Shown: positions 40,226 to 51,477 of the stretch, piece after piece
Position numbering within the stretch: position 1 is the first letter of the stretch
Layout: each line of letters begins with the position of its first letter
Assembly (NCBI RefSeq): GCF_018691265.1
Contig: NW_024881261.1
Location: forward strand, 24,701,374-24,765,373
DNA length: 64,000 nucleotides
Origin: Tyto alba
Lineage: Eukaryota > Chordata > Aves > Strigiformes > Tytonidae
Direction: 5' to 3'
Translations under genes and position numbers: made by a program
Notes under the pieces: generated by a model
The model's input: only the letters and a program-made list of their open reading frames with translations
Database searches by the model: none
Told to the model about the DNA's origin: nothing

Positions 40226-40790
40226 AGGGAAAAAGGTGGGGGAAGCTCAATTTCCCACTTGCCAACAGCAGATAAAAAAGTGGGGAGGGACCTCTTCTGT
40301 CACAGCCTATGTAGATTAACCTTTCAATTAGCTGTTATCAGGTCCTGTGTCTTAGCACCAGTCCTAGCAATCTGCGTCCGCTCGGCATCGAGAAGGCTGG
40401 AGGTCTGGGGTGGGTTTCTGTTTTAATTTCTAAATTAATGGTAATTGTTCGTGTGGCTCCCCTCCCCCGCCTCTCCCCGCCGTGAGCTGATCGCTTGTGT
40501 CTGATCTGCCCGTCCACCTTTTAGTGTTTTGGAGTGAGAAGAGGAGCCCCGCGGAGGAGGAGGAGGGGAGACAAGGTATTCTCTCTGTATTCATCTTCTT
40601 TTTTTCCCCTCTTGCGAAGGGGCTTGGAGAAGGTAACTGGTGCAATCAATCCGCTGGCTGGGGATTCCCTCCACCCCCTCCCCGGCTCGTCTGGCTCTCC
40701 TGGCTGGGTCTCTTCAGTGTGTATGTGTTTGGGGAAGGGGGTGGGGGGAGGTTGTGTTGTTGTTGTGTTCCTGGCTCTGGTTGCAGCCAG

Positions 40791-40860
40791 GAGAGAGAGC
40801 AAGCGAGAGAGCGAGCGAGAGACAGAGAAGGAGCGAGCGAGAGAGAGAGAGAGAGAGGAG
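40791..40860 (+). repeat. KAT6B: (GA)n / GAGC-rich tract in the promoter region
   Basis: About 70 bp of GAGA, GAGC and GACA repeats lie in the middle part of the CpG island. The sequence after it (to about 40972) looks like GC-rich 5' UTR, ending in a possible but non-ideal splice donor GTTAGA at 40973. Other possible donors upstream are at 40576 (GTATTC) and 40633 (GTAACT). The tract may be part of an alternative KAT6B first exon; no transcript evidence is available here. Confidence 0.8.
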
Positions 40861-41491
40861 CCGCGATCGCGTTTCAGGGGCAGCACATTCCGCAGGAACC
40901 GCTGCTGCAGAAACACACACAGGCAGAGAAAGGAGGTCATTGCAAGCAAAGGGGGGAAAACCTGCATCGGAGGTTAGATTCCCAGGAGTTTACGTGGGGG
41001 ATAATAGGGGGCATGCGATGGGTTTTGTTTTGCATTGGGTGACAGGCTGCAATTTGCCATAATAACCCCCTTTCCCTCCCTTCTCTTAGCGCAGGGGGCT
41101 TGTCACTAGGCTGGGTACTTTTTTTTATTTTGCATTGGAGGCTGATGCACGTGTTTGCAGACACTTGTGCTTGGTAAATGCATTGCAATGCTCTGCGTTT
41201 TGCAGGGGAGGGGGAGCAGCAGCAGGAGGTGATGGCTGGGTTGGATGGCGTGGGGAGAGGGGGAATGGAGTGGCGGAGGGAGGCAGGGGATGGCTGAGGT
41301 TTTTGTGTTGCATGCTCCCACCCTGTCTTTCTGAGGCGGCAATTGTTCCTTCGCAGACGGGGTGACAGAGAAGTCCCTGTGCTTCGCATGGCGAAACTTG
41401 CAGGAACCTGCATGTGGCTGGAGAGCTGGGAGTCATTGTCGCCGTCCCCGTTCCCACCCCCTCCTCTCCCTCCCTCCCTGCGCGGTGCGGG

Positions 41492-41514
41492 GTGTGTGTG
41501 TGTGTGCGCGCGCG
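41492..41514. repeat. Alternating (GT)n(GC)n tract, Z-DNA type
   Basis: Twenty-three bases alternate strictly between purine and pyrimidine: a GT repeat followed by a CG repeat. This is among the most favourable sequence types for Z-DNA under negative supercoiling, which is expected just upstream of an active promoter. Confidence 0.93.
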
Positions 41515-41625
41515 ATAAGCGGCTGCCAGTGCCAGGCACCTCGGGAGGGCTGCGCTGGGAGCGCGCTCTTCCATCTCGCCCGCCCGGGCGAGCGGCAGGA
41601 TCCGAGGCACGCGCGTGACGCTCAG

Positions 41626-41633
41626 TATTTAAG
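41626..41633 (+). promoter_or_regulatory. KAT6B: Possible TATA-like element TATTTAAG
   Basis: An isolated AT-rich octamer within the CpG island resembles a weak TATA box and would place a start site near 41655-41665. It is the only such element close to the densest part of the island. It may be chance, since CpG-island promoters usually lack TATA boxes. Confidence 0.25.
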
Positions 41634-42179
41634 GCTGCTTATTAGTGTGTGTTGCGCGCCCGCCCTGCCGGGCGGGTTGAGGCGGCCGCCGCTGGTGTCT
41701 CTCGCTAGCGATCGCCCTCTCGAACAAACTTCAGGAGCGGGTGGGGCGGTGGCGGGTGGGGGAGGGTAGCGAGGCCGGGGGGCCCGGACGGACGGCAGTG
41801 GTAGCCAACGGGAGGACGGGCCTGCGAGAGCTCTCGCCTCCGCTTGCGGCGGGTGACCAATCGCTAGCGTTCGAGGCCCAGCAGCGAGGCGGTCCCTGCG
41901 GGTGTGTGGCGGCGGCGGTGGCCAATGGCGACCTCCGGCCCCGCCCTTTCTCGCGGCTAGGCGGAGTCGAGCGCGGAGGGAAGGGGCGTGCGTCGTGATT
42001 GACGTACCCCGTCTTCCAATGGGAGGGACAAGCTGGTTGCTGGGCGGAACAGGGCCGGTGTGGGCGGTTGACGGACGCGGGACCGCGGCCTGTGAGCGTG
42101 GAGCGGCGTGCGCAGGACGGCCCAATGGCGGGCGCCGGTGGGCGGGGCGCGAGGGTAGGTAAGGTTTTAATGAGACTCC

Positions 42180-42245
42180 ATTGGGCTGTAATCAGTGTCA
42201 TGTCGGATTCACGTTAAGTACAACAGGGCGAAACAAAATGGCGGC
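42180..42245 (+). promoter_or_regulatory. KAT6B: KAT6B core promoter: inverted CCAAT and YY1 motif
   Basis: ATTGG at 42180-42184 (an inverted NF-Y site) is followed 50 bp later by AAAATGGCGGC at 42235-42245, an excellent YY1 motif. YY1 sites of this form typically sit just downstream of the start site of CpG-island promoters and on the coding strand, which predicts initiation around 42200-42235 in the + direction. The consensus donor at 42443 then defines a first exon of about 210-240 nt. Confidence 0.6.
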
Positions 42246-42442
42246 GTAGGTGAGGTGAGCCGAGACGAGCCGCGGCGGTAGGGGGAGTCGCGGCGGCCGC
42301 CGCCGGCGGCGGGGCAGCGCGGCAGCGGGGGCAGCCGCCTCGGCGCGGTCTGGCAGCGGGAGCAGGGGAAGAGCCGGCAGCAGGGGGAGCCGCTGCGGCG
42401 CCTGGAGGAGGCTCCTCCCCCCGCGGCCCCGGTCCCGCGGAG
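42210..42442 (+). other. KAT6B: KAT6B non-coding exon 1 (predicted)
   Basis: This GC-rich stretch runs from the inferred start site to a perfect donor: exon end GGAG, then GTGAGT at 42443-42448. No KAT6B coding sequence is present, so it is 5' UTR. The 5' end is an estimate from the YY1 motif and could be anywhere within about 50 nt, or much further upstream if the exon begins at another part of the island. The (+) sequence contains an ATG within the YY1 motif (42238), a common feature of such promoters. Confidence 0.55.
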
Positions 42443-45400
42443 GTGAGTGGTACCGGGCAGGGGGGTCCCCTCAGCGCGCCTCCCGCGGACTCGGCGGAGC
42501 GGCCGGCGCGGCCGCTGCCCCCGGCGCCGCCCGCCCCCGTGGGGTGGGTGCGAGTGCAGGTGCGCGCCGTCACCGTGTTCTCCTGGCTGCCCTTTCCTGC
42601 GGGGTCGCCGTGCCCCGGGGAGAGGAGCCTGCGGGCTTGGGGTTTCTGCCTTTGAGATGAAAAAAATCCCCGAGTAAGGCTTGCAGGGTTTAAAAGCCGG
42701 CCCCGGCTCAGCGCAGCCCATGTCAAATACAACAATGCCTTGGCGCTAGGCACTAGGCGTTGCAAATCTCCATGGCTTGGGTATACTGCAAAAATTCTAA
42801 GTAAGTTGGGGAGGGGAATATTGAAGCTTCTAAAGCCACGTTTCAGAAGTGATGCTCACACCATATTTTCTTTGCCCAAACCTCACCTTTAGCATTCTGT
42901 CACTGAGCATTGAAAATAACCCGCTCTGCAAAAAGCAAAGGGATACCCCTTCTGTTGAAAATCACTGTCCCAAAAGGAAATGTTTGCAGTGAAACCCTCT
43001 ACCCAGGTTAACTGCTGGCAGTGAATATTAGCTTCCAGTGCTCCCTGATGTTCTCTAGTACAGTATTTTTAAGTGCTCTGAACTTCCATGGAAGAGGGTG
43101 GAAAGGGTGAACATGGGTGATTTTGCTGGTGTCATGTTGTGCTGATGCTGTTTCCTCTGGTGGTGTTTACCGCTGTCATGTTGTGAACTGCTTTTTAGCA
43201 TACAATCTTAAACTAGCTTGTGGGGTTTTGCAGAGTGCAAGTGTATCAGTTTGATTCACATGTACCACTCTTGCTTCCTGCACCCCCAAGTCTTTTGGTG
43301 TAAGTTTGAAGTTACTTACTATAATGTCTCCTCATCTGCCTGTTTAAAGCATGTGTAGGTGTTGTTGCCTGTCCTTGTTACAGTTGACAACTGTATGTTG
43401 TATAAAGAATGATACAATAGCTGGCTTCGTGATCTGAGTATTTTTAAGTGTCGTGTGCTCTGAGTCCTTGCCAGGATCTGCTTTCTTTCTGTCTCTTTGT
43501 AGGTGTCTGTGTTTTGCAATGGGGAAACAAGTTTCTTGCCTCTTTTGCATCATTAATTGACATAGGGGTGGAATACAGAGTTGATTAGAGGCAGAATTCT
43601 AAGTAATAGCTCGGGGGAAAGAAAAATGGCAAAAAGCTTACTGAGTGCAATGGCAGTCTTCTCTTCTTCCTTCTCTTCTGCTGCAATCCTTACCTGACCC
43701 TGATGCTGCAGCAGAGAGCTGGCCTGCTGCTGCTTCTCCCGAGTGTGTGCAGAGCAGGTAGGAGGGAGCAGAATGAAATTGTGCTTCACAGGTCACTGGC
43801 AGGTTGCACAAGTTGCTGTCATCTCTTCCCCCTCTCCCATTTTCTTTTTTTTTTTTTTTTTCTGGTAGGTGTGTTAACCCCAGGTTTTAAAAGTTTAACT
43901 GTATTTAAGACAACCAAAGCAAATTTTTCATTTAATTTCTCCAAAAAATACTTTAGGTTGTATTTTGTGAAATGCTTTTGGATACTTGTGTAATAACTTC
44001 TAGTTTGTTTCTTTGGAGATGGGGTAGGAAGCATAACTATTTTATTTAATTTTTTCCTGACTACACGGCTTGTTTTCACAATCTGAATCACTTGGAAATA
44101 ATTCCAGTTACTAGTTCAGTCTGAAGAAGACCTTATTACGGGATTATAGGATTACTGATGACACCTAAAATAGACACGTTCACTCAGTTTATTCTTTAAT
44201 TACAATCAGATGTACAACAGGTGTGTGCTTTATGAAGGACATATTTGCATTCATTCTAAATCCCAAGCTGAAATTTTGCAACTTCTTTGTATTTATCTGA
44301 TAATTTATGGATTAGGTAAAGGGACAAGCCTTGACTAGAGATGGCTTTTCATGTTTTAAAGGTAATGTATTGTACTTAACTCTTCTAATGCTTATGTTCT
44401 GCAGCTCTTCAGAAGCTGATTTAGTTAACAGACTTGGTCAGTAATATAGTGCAATCAAACTCTCTCAAGTGGTCTTATTTTCAAAATAAGATACCACAGA
44501 GTCTGGAAGCTGAAATATGACATACTACATAGAAAGACCTTAATGACTGTTGCCATAAAACTTTGAAGTGGTCCTGTGCACTTAAGTCTGGCAAATCTAA
44601 TCAGTGATCGGATGGGTACCATTGAGGGTTTGATTAAAAGTTATTTAATTATGAGGTGAGGAAAATTAATAAATAGATGTGAGTGCCTGCTACTAATTTA
44701 TAATCACTCTTTAAAAAAAAAAAAACCCAAAACAACGTTATTTCCTCAAAATCTGTTTCGGTAAGCATCACACTTTTTATATTAAATGATGTATGACCAC
44801 TTTTTTGTGATCTGGTGAAATTAAGTTCTAAACTTAGAAACTTGAATGTCTCTTTGAACTTTCGTGCGTTCCCTTACGCTGAATCTGGAAAATGTGTTTC
44901 TAAAGTAGCTTTGTCTTTATCCAGTCACTTAGCATGTATATGTATATGTCTCTGTATTGCCAATCTTGGATCAATCTCTCTTAGATTTATTTATGAAAGA
45001 CCTTTTTAATTTAAAGCTCCAGGATCACTGAGCTGAACTATATTGCTGGCAAAGACGTTTGTTATTAAGAGGTTATTTGTAATCTTACATAGGGTATACC
45101 TTGCTGTACCAGTTGAGGAGGTCAGGGTGCTACATTTCAAGCACATATGCAGTCAAAGTGGCAGAATAACAGAGACTCTAGGTTGTGGTAAAACAATTCA
45201 GAATTTGGATTGGATGAGCTTTGCATGGTTTCCTAAAGCAGAATGAACTTGGATTCCGTTGGAAGGTGTGAATTTAAGATGTCTTGATTTTCCTCTTGAA
45301 ATATCCTGTCCTGAGTATTGGAAACTCTATGCTCCTGCTGATACAGTCAACTAGTGTTGATTTAGTAGGCGCTAGTATGCAGGAGGTTGTGTTACGTGTA

Positions 45401-47951
45401 GGTAGTTTCAAGTAAATAAGTAAAATGTAGTTCTGAATGTATACTGCTGTGAAATTCCTGTACCGAGCTGCAGACTTTACATGAAGATACAGGTTTATAC
45501 TCACCTTTTGCCACAGTCACTGCCCAATAAAAATTCCTTTAACCCACAAGTTACAGTATTTATGCTGAAATGTGCATCAGTGTCCAGGTGCTTGGAACAG
45601 ACCCTGCACTGTGTGTTCTGGAATTTAATGAAAGTGATGTGGTTGCTTTTATGAAATTTATTACAACAGTACTGCAGTAGGTTTAAAAATGAGGCAAGTA
45701 CGTCTGACTCAGCAAATGCAGTGTTTGGCATGTAATTAAGTACGGACTATCTTCATGAAGACTCATAGTAGAACTGTCTAACTTCTAAACCTAAAAGTAG
45801 CTTTCTAGGAGTCTGGGGCTTTATATGTAGCTACAGAGAACTTCCAAATCTATAGGCAGAGCGTATAAAATAGTCTCAATGTGAACGAGTCTCCACTATA
45901 TATAGTGTTCTGCTTTGTTGTATTATTGTATTTTCAGTGTCAGAGTTGTGAGAGAGTTTGTAGGATTCATAATACCATGGAAACCTTTTTCATCTCTGTA
46001 TTTGTCTGCATTTTGCAGCTACAGTGTTATTTTGAAATTATCTGAAAACAGTGAATATAAACAATGCTGTTAGGGAAAGAATGGCTTTTGCTAGCTGGAT
46101 TAAATTAAAATGTCTGTTTACAGAACAAGTTATTGTTTTATTACAAATACTTGAAATACACAGAACTGTTATCAACTATAACTTGCATGCATACGGGCTG
46201 GAAGCAAGAAACAGGATCCAATCTATGTAGATCAGTGAGGTTCAGTATGAGAGCCAATTAAACATTCAGGCCCTGCATTTGTATCACGAATGTGTCTTTT
46301 CATTCTGTCAGTCAGTTGAGCTTTCATATTTATAAATCTGAGAATGCTTAAGTTTCAATCAAACCTAAAGAATGACATTCATAAAATTAATGGATTGATA
46401 TTTCTACTATTTGGGTATAGAACAATTTTATACTCACCAATAACCAGCTGTTCTTTTGTTACTAATCCTGTTGTGTAAGTTTAATAATGTGTGAAATGTG
46501 ATCTGGAGTTTATATATAAAGAGATTATTTGAGGGAGTAGAGGGAGAAGGTATGGGACCAAAAGTGGGTTTTGTACTCATCTTCACAGTTGCAGAGGAAT
46601 CTTTTTTAACAACTTGAAAATAATTTAGATTACTGCATCAATTCAGGTTATTTCCTATTTATAATTTACTTGAGTTTTACACATAATTGAAATGCAAGAT
46701 GACTTGAATAAATGAATAAAAATGAGGTCCAAGACTAGTGTAATCATAGATATTATTGTTAGTTATAGGGTGCTTGCTGTAGCATTATAAATCTAGTTTC
46801 AGAATAACTCAGTTTGGCCTGGAAACTGGTGAATCATCTACTTCACAAGACAAACCATTTATTGAGAATTAAGATCATCTTCTGGTTTTTATTTATTTTC
46901 CTTTGATTTGAAGTAATTAGACAGTTCTGTTAATGTCTTCAGTAGTTCTCACATTTCATGGCAGAAAAAAATGGTACCTCAAATATATTTATTTATTCAT
47001 TAAGTGAATACTGTATTAGTTCAATTTGTCTGGCCTTTTGTTTGTTTGTATTTTTTAAATACATTGTCCTGCAGAATGAATAAACTCCTGATCAAGATAT
47101 TCTTTCAAGTTTCTTGTATAAGTTTTTGTAGCCACTGAAGTTTCTATTGAAGTGTTAGATTCCATAATAAGTTAAAAAAAATGTTTGTTAAACTGTGAGT
47201 CACCAAAACATATTTTGTCAATGTGACCTCTTTATGTGTCTTTATGCTGACAGTATATTTATGTGAAAATGCCTCTTGTTACTTCATTTCTGTTCCTGAG
47301 AGTTTCTATCAAAAATGTATGCCTCTTTACTGCACTTTACCTTAGAATGAGAAGTGCCTTTGTGATTCCTTTCTGTGTTGTAGGGTACCTAGCTATTAAT
47401 GAAGGATATAGTACTAGTAACTCTGTTCAGATATTTTGTTTTTTATTTTTGGAGTTGTATAATCAACATATGGCATGCACTTAGAGACAGCATATTGTAA
47501 GAAGTGGCAGTGGTTCATAACTTTGATTGGTCAGAGGTTGGTTTTTTTTGGTTGTGTTTTGTTTGTTTGTTTTTAGTGCATGTATAATCCATGCAGATAG
47601 TAATTTTCTTATACCAGTGGGTCTGGAAATGTTTTGTAGGCAGTTTGTTTTAGAGAATATTTTCAGATTTCTGGCTGAATGGAAATCGTTGAACAAGTCA
47701 GTAGTAAGTTAAGTGCTGGGGTGATGGAATTTAGGGAGACTAAATCCACTGGATGTTATGAGAAGTGAAAGAATTTTATGATGACTTGTTTGGTGTGGGG
47801 TGGGAATTGGTGAAAATTTTATATAATCTCACAAAGATTTTTGCATACTGCAGCATTTGCAGTATGAATGCATAACTGAATGCATTGTTTCTTTTTACTA
47901 CTTCAGCACTAACTGTATTCTCTTCCTGCCTCTTATTTTTCCTTTTTAAAG
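42443..47951 (+). other. KAT6B: KAT6B intron 1 (predicted)
   Basis: It starts with GTGAGT at 42443 and ends with AG at 47950-47951 after a long pyrimidine tract (about 47915-47947). It has no recognisable coding exon. The + strand is visibly richer in T than A and in G than C, as expected for a region transcribed in the germ line. It holds a T17 run at 43845-43861 and an A-rich tract near 44712. No mobile element was recognised. Confidence 0.7.
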
Positions 47952-48227
47952 GTTGCACAAACTTTCTTGTAAGGATATACCAGTGTCATCACAAATGAAT
48001 CCTTTCTACCTTTCCATAACGGTAAAGTAATTGGAAGTTTCAGTCACCAGTTATTTCCCTGCGTCTGCTGACTCTTCAGGATGGATATTTTTGAGATGCA
48101 TCCAAGTAGTGTGTGGAATCCTTTAATTTGTGTTTGAGGTGTGAAACAACCTCTGAAAGATCTACCTAAAACATTAAGGAGGAACCTCTATGGGTAACCC
48201 TTGGCTGGAAGCAATTACTGGTCAACC
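47952..48227 (+). other. KAT6B: KAT6B exon 2, 5' UTR part, with three uORFs
   Basis: This is 276 nt between the predicted acceptor (AG at 47950-47951) and the KAT6B start codon. It contains three upstream ATG frames: 47995-48030 (11 codons), 48081-48137 (18 codons) and 48190-48234 (14 codons). The third overlaps the main start codon and terminates 4 nt after it. An in-frame TAA at 48195-48197 closes the main frame upstream, so the coding region cannot extend further 5' in this exon. If another acceptor is used, one or more of these uORFs would be lost. Confidence 0.65.
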
Positions 48228-48234
48228 ATGGTAA
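48190..48234 (+). promoter_or_regulatory. KAT6B: uORF overlapping the KAT6B start codon
   Basis: The uORF ATG at 48190 has G at +4 but no purine at -3. It reads [14 protein letters not shown] and stops at TAA 48232-48234, 7 nt inside the KAT6B frame. Ribosomes that initiate here pass over the KAT6B ATG at 48228 and terminate just beyond it, so KAT6B output would depend on leaky scanning or short backward re-initiation. This is inferred from sequence only. Confidence 0.5.
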
Positions 48235-48848
48235 AACTTGCCAACCCTCTTTATACAGAGTGGATTCTTGAAGCTATACAAAAAGTTAAAAAGCAAAAGC
48301 AAAGGCCTTCTGAAGAGAGAATATGTCATGCTGTTTGTGCTTCCCATGGATTAGATAAGAAGACTGTTTCGGAACAGTTGGAACTTAGCGTTCAAGATGG
48401 TTCTATTCTTAAAGTTACCAACAAAGGCCTTGCATCATACAAGGACCCAGATAATCCTGGACGGTTTTCATCTGTTAAACCTGGAACTATTACTAAATCT
48501 GTTAAGGGATCTAGAGGAGCTTGTAATGAGCTTCGTAATGTGGATTGGAATAAACTCTTGAGAAGAGCAATTGAAGGGCTTCAAGAACCAAATGGCTCCT
48601 CCCTGAAAAACATAGAGAAGTATTTGAGAAGTCAAAATGACCTAGCAAATATTTTCAACAATCCTGCCTTTCAGCAGAGGTTACGTCTGGGGGCCAAACG
48701 TGCTGTGAACAATGGGAGATTACTGAAGGATGGACCTCAGTATAGGGTGAATTATGGCAGTTTGGAAAGCAAAGGAGCTCCAAAATACTCCAGCACTTTT
48801 CCAGCTTCTCTTCCACCCGTCAGCCTTCTACCACATGAAAAAGACCAG
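48228..48848 (+). CDS. KAT6B: Histone acetyltransferase KAT6B (MORF), first coding exon
   Basis: KAT6B is the MYST-type catalytic subunit of the MOZ/MORF complex (with BRPF, ING5 and MEAF6) that acetylates histone H3 in the nucleus. This exon encodes residues 1-207, the N-terminal NEMM region. The first winged helix (about 1-78; [46 protein letters not shown]) is the CpG-DNA-binding module of KAT6 proteins. The second, H15-like helix (about 100-178; [45 protein letters not shown]) resembles linker histone. The exon ends with [13 protein letters not shown] and a perfect donor GTAAGT at 48849, phase 0. YTEW and the NNPAFQQ/NYGSL segments fit KAT6B rather than KAT6A. ATG 48228 has A at -3 and G at +4, with an in-frame stop 33 nt upstream. 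PHD fingers, MYST domain and Ser/Met-rich tail lie beyond the window. Confidence 0.97.
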
Positions 48849-49717
48849 GTAAGTTTGAAAAATGAGAGCAAATGTAATAATGCAAAAATGATTCTGGTGG
48901 TTCTTTGTTTGTTTACTTAATGCAAAAATAATGAATCTTCCTGTTCTTTATTTACCTGTTTAAAAGGATGTAAGTGAGAATGAACGTCAAAGATCCATGC
49001 AGAATCAGTTCTGGTAAAGGAAGTTTACTTAGCTCCCTGTGTCCTGCTGTTCTGCATAGGATAGTTTGCTCTTTGGATTTTCAGTAGATAAACAGAGCAG
49101 CAGGGAAGAGCACAGCTGTATGTTCTCTTCTAGGTGTCAGATTGTTTTGTCTTGCCTAGCAGACTGGTGTTGCTGAAATCTACAATGTGATTTGTCTGTG
49201 GCCTTTTACTTTCATTTTATGCCAAGGTGTACTGATTTTCTTGTAGTTTCAAGCCCACCTGAAATACTGCAAGTAGAACTCTTGATATTTAAGACTGCTA
49301 GAATTATTATTTGTAAAGATATGTGTATGGAGATACTTTGTTTTAAAACTATAGTTAATAGGAACTGGAGTTGATGTAAATATTCTAAGAATATAAGTGA
49401 AGGTGTCAGAGTGACAAATTGAGCTAAACTGCAGAATCTTCCTATTTCAGTCTTGTTTGACTTCTGCACGGGTTTATTTTTGTTATTACTTGGGCCTTGT
49501 TTTCAGGATAATTATTCACAGGGTTTAAGCCTTGAGGGAGATGGGGGGTGTCAATTAATGTTTTGTTTATGAAAGAATAGTGTCAAAGACATGTCTGTGG
49601 GCATTCTTTGATCATTCCATATTTAGTATGGTGAAGTGTGTTTTGAATTTTCAGTGTACTTGTGGGGAAGGTAGCTACCTGTTACACTTGAATTGGGTTA
49701 CTTTGAATATTTGTAAG

Positions 49718-49818
49718 TTGGTGGTTTTTTTGTTGGTTCTTTTGTTGGTTGGTTTGTTGTTGGGTGGGGTGTTTTTGTTTTGTGTTTTTTTTTTTTTTTT
49801 TTCCTTTGGTGGTGGTTG
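49718..49818 (+). repeat. T/G-rich low-complexity tract with an 18-T run
   Basis: About 100 bp consist almost only of T and G (TTGGT, TTTGTTG, GGGTGGGG), ending in T18 at 49785-49802. This is simple sequence in the KAT6B intron on the transcribed-sense strand. Confidence 0.85.
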
Positions 49819-51477
49819 TGTTTTCTTCCCTCCCTCCATTCTTAGTGGTAAAGTTTGGTGGCAGTTCTCTTTGGCATGGAATAACCCAGACAACTTTGCT
49901 GTTGTAGAGGTGCCGTTAATGTCTCCTTCTCGAAACTGCATGGCTCTCATTTTTCCTTCAGCTGTTTGTAAGGTGCTGAAGGGTGCAGAGTAGAAAGTGC
50001 TTGTGTTAGAAATAATTAGTGATGTCTACAAGAATGGTTGCTTGTGGAACTGTTGGAGGTGACACTACAGATGTTCGTAACTGTAGGTTGATTTTTCTGA
50101 GCTTCTCTAAATATATGGTAAATATGAATGCTTTTATAAATGGATATCAATTTCAGTCAAATTGGACTTCTTGGGTATTTGAAGGATGCATGGAGCTTCA
50201 AGCTCAATAATCAGAATGAAAAATCGGAAGTGTTGATTACTGCTGTAGCCAAACCCTATAAAGATTTAATTACTTGTAGTGATAAAGCTGTCTTAAGTAC
50301 TGTCAGAGATTCTGTTGTAATTCAGATACTCTAATGATGTGAACAAGTTGAATGCTAGAGTACTCAGCAACCAAAATAGTTTAATACTGTGATGCTTCAC
50401 ATGAATTCTGTGGAAAAGAAAATCTCCCTTGTTAGGCTACCTCCTGGGACTGGCATCCATTGCAGGGAATGTTAGTTGGGTCATGGTGCTGAAAAAAATG
50501 TTACTGCCATACTAAAGTACTGGTATAAGGATAAATCTGTCTTTTAGAAGTTAGCCAAAGAAATCTGTTCTCTAACAAGTGTCTTGGCAAGAAATAAGCT
50601 TTCATTTGGGTGCCTCAAAATTAGCAGTGTGACTTGGGTGTTTAAACACTGTTCAGCATGAACTTTTTCCTGACAAAAATAGTTTTGATGTGAGGTTGGT
50701 GAATCAGTAGTTGCATATGTGTGTAGTGCACTACTTAGTTTTACTAGTTGTGGCACAGGTTATGGAGGAAACATAGAGACTTGGTTTAAATATGGGATTT
50801 GTGCTGGTCTTCAAGCTGTATGGCTTTAAACACACTTACAGAACAGTACTGAAAGGAAGTGCACATTGGTGCCTCTGTGTGACTGCATGTTCATTTGAAA
50901 TTGATAGTAATTCATGAACACTGCAGGAAGACTGTTAGGCTATTTTTATTGGAAGTATTTAAGTGGCAATACAGGGCATGTCAAGATTATTTATTGAATT
51001 TTATACAATAAAATGTAGCCAACTGGCATCTCTCAGGAACAGCTAGTCTTTGAAGAGATTGGTGTATTTTAAAGTTCCTTTGGCTGTTTATATAGCTAGC
51101 ACAAGTAAGAGCTGCTTGTTTGTTTGTTTTTGTTTTGAAGTACTAGAGGTGAAGTTCAAGTATCTTTTTGACTCTCCTTGAGGAGGAAAAAGAGCAGGAG
51201 GATGTGCAGGAATCTGTTTAGATGACCGCAGAAGTTTGAATAATTTTGTCTTTTTTAATGGATAATTAACGTATCATCAGGATGAGGCAGTTAGAAGATT
51301 TAGTGCATTTGAAATGCATCAGGTTTCTCTGGCAATCTGAACTTTCACCCTCATAGTACCAAATGCAGACTGAATTTTTCTTCCTGAGTGAGTAAAAGGT
51401 GATCAGAAGAGATACAGTACTGCCTGTGTGGGGGTTTGTTTTTGCTTGTGTTTTTTTGGTTTCTTGTTTTTATGTGC

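Larger units (their letters stand above)
39950..42640. promoter_or_regulatory. KAT6B: Compound CpG island, KAT6B promoter
   Basis: CpG dinucleotides and GC content rise abruptly at about 39950 and fall after about 42640, in contrast to the AT-rich flanks. The island has at least three parts: a short CpG block (39950-40135), a middle block (about 40380-41000) with a GA-rich tract, and the densest block (41500-42640). It lies 5.5-8 kb upstream of the first KAT6B coding exon on the same strand, so it is the expected KAT6B promoter. CCAAT boxes occur at 41857-41861, 41922-41926, 42016-42020, 42122-42126 and, reversed, 42180-42184. A GC box lies at 42140-42148, a CRE-like TGACGTAC at 42000-42007 and a YY1 motif at 42235-42245. 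Divergent or alternative transcripts from the same island are plausible. Confidence 0.88.

Noticed and set aside
42238..42240. ATG in the YY1 motif as a possible KAT6B or other start codon
   Set aside because: The frame closes quickly (ATG GCG GCG TAG) and KAT6B coding begins in the next exon. The ATG is an inherent part of the YY1 motif.
40497..42765. Many overlapping long open frames on both strands in the CpG island
   Set aside because: High GC content makes stop codons scarce in all frames. The predicted peptides are low-complexity Arg, Pro, Gly and Ser runs produced by GC-rich and GA-repeat DNA.
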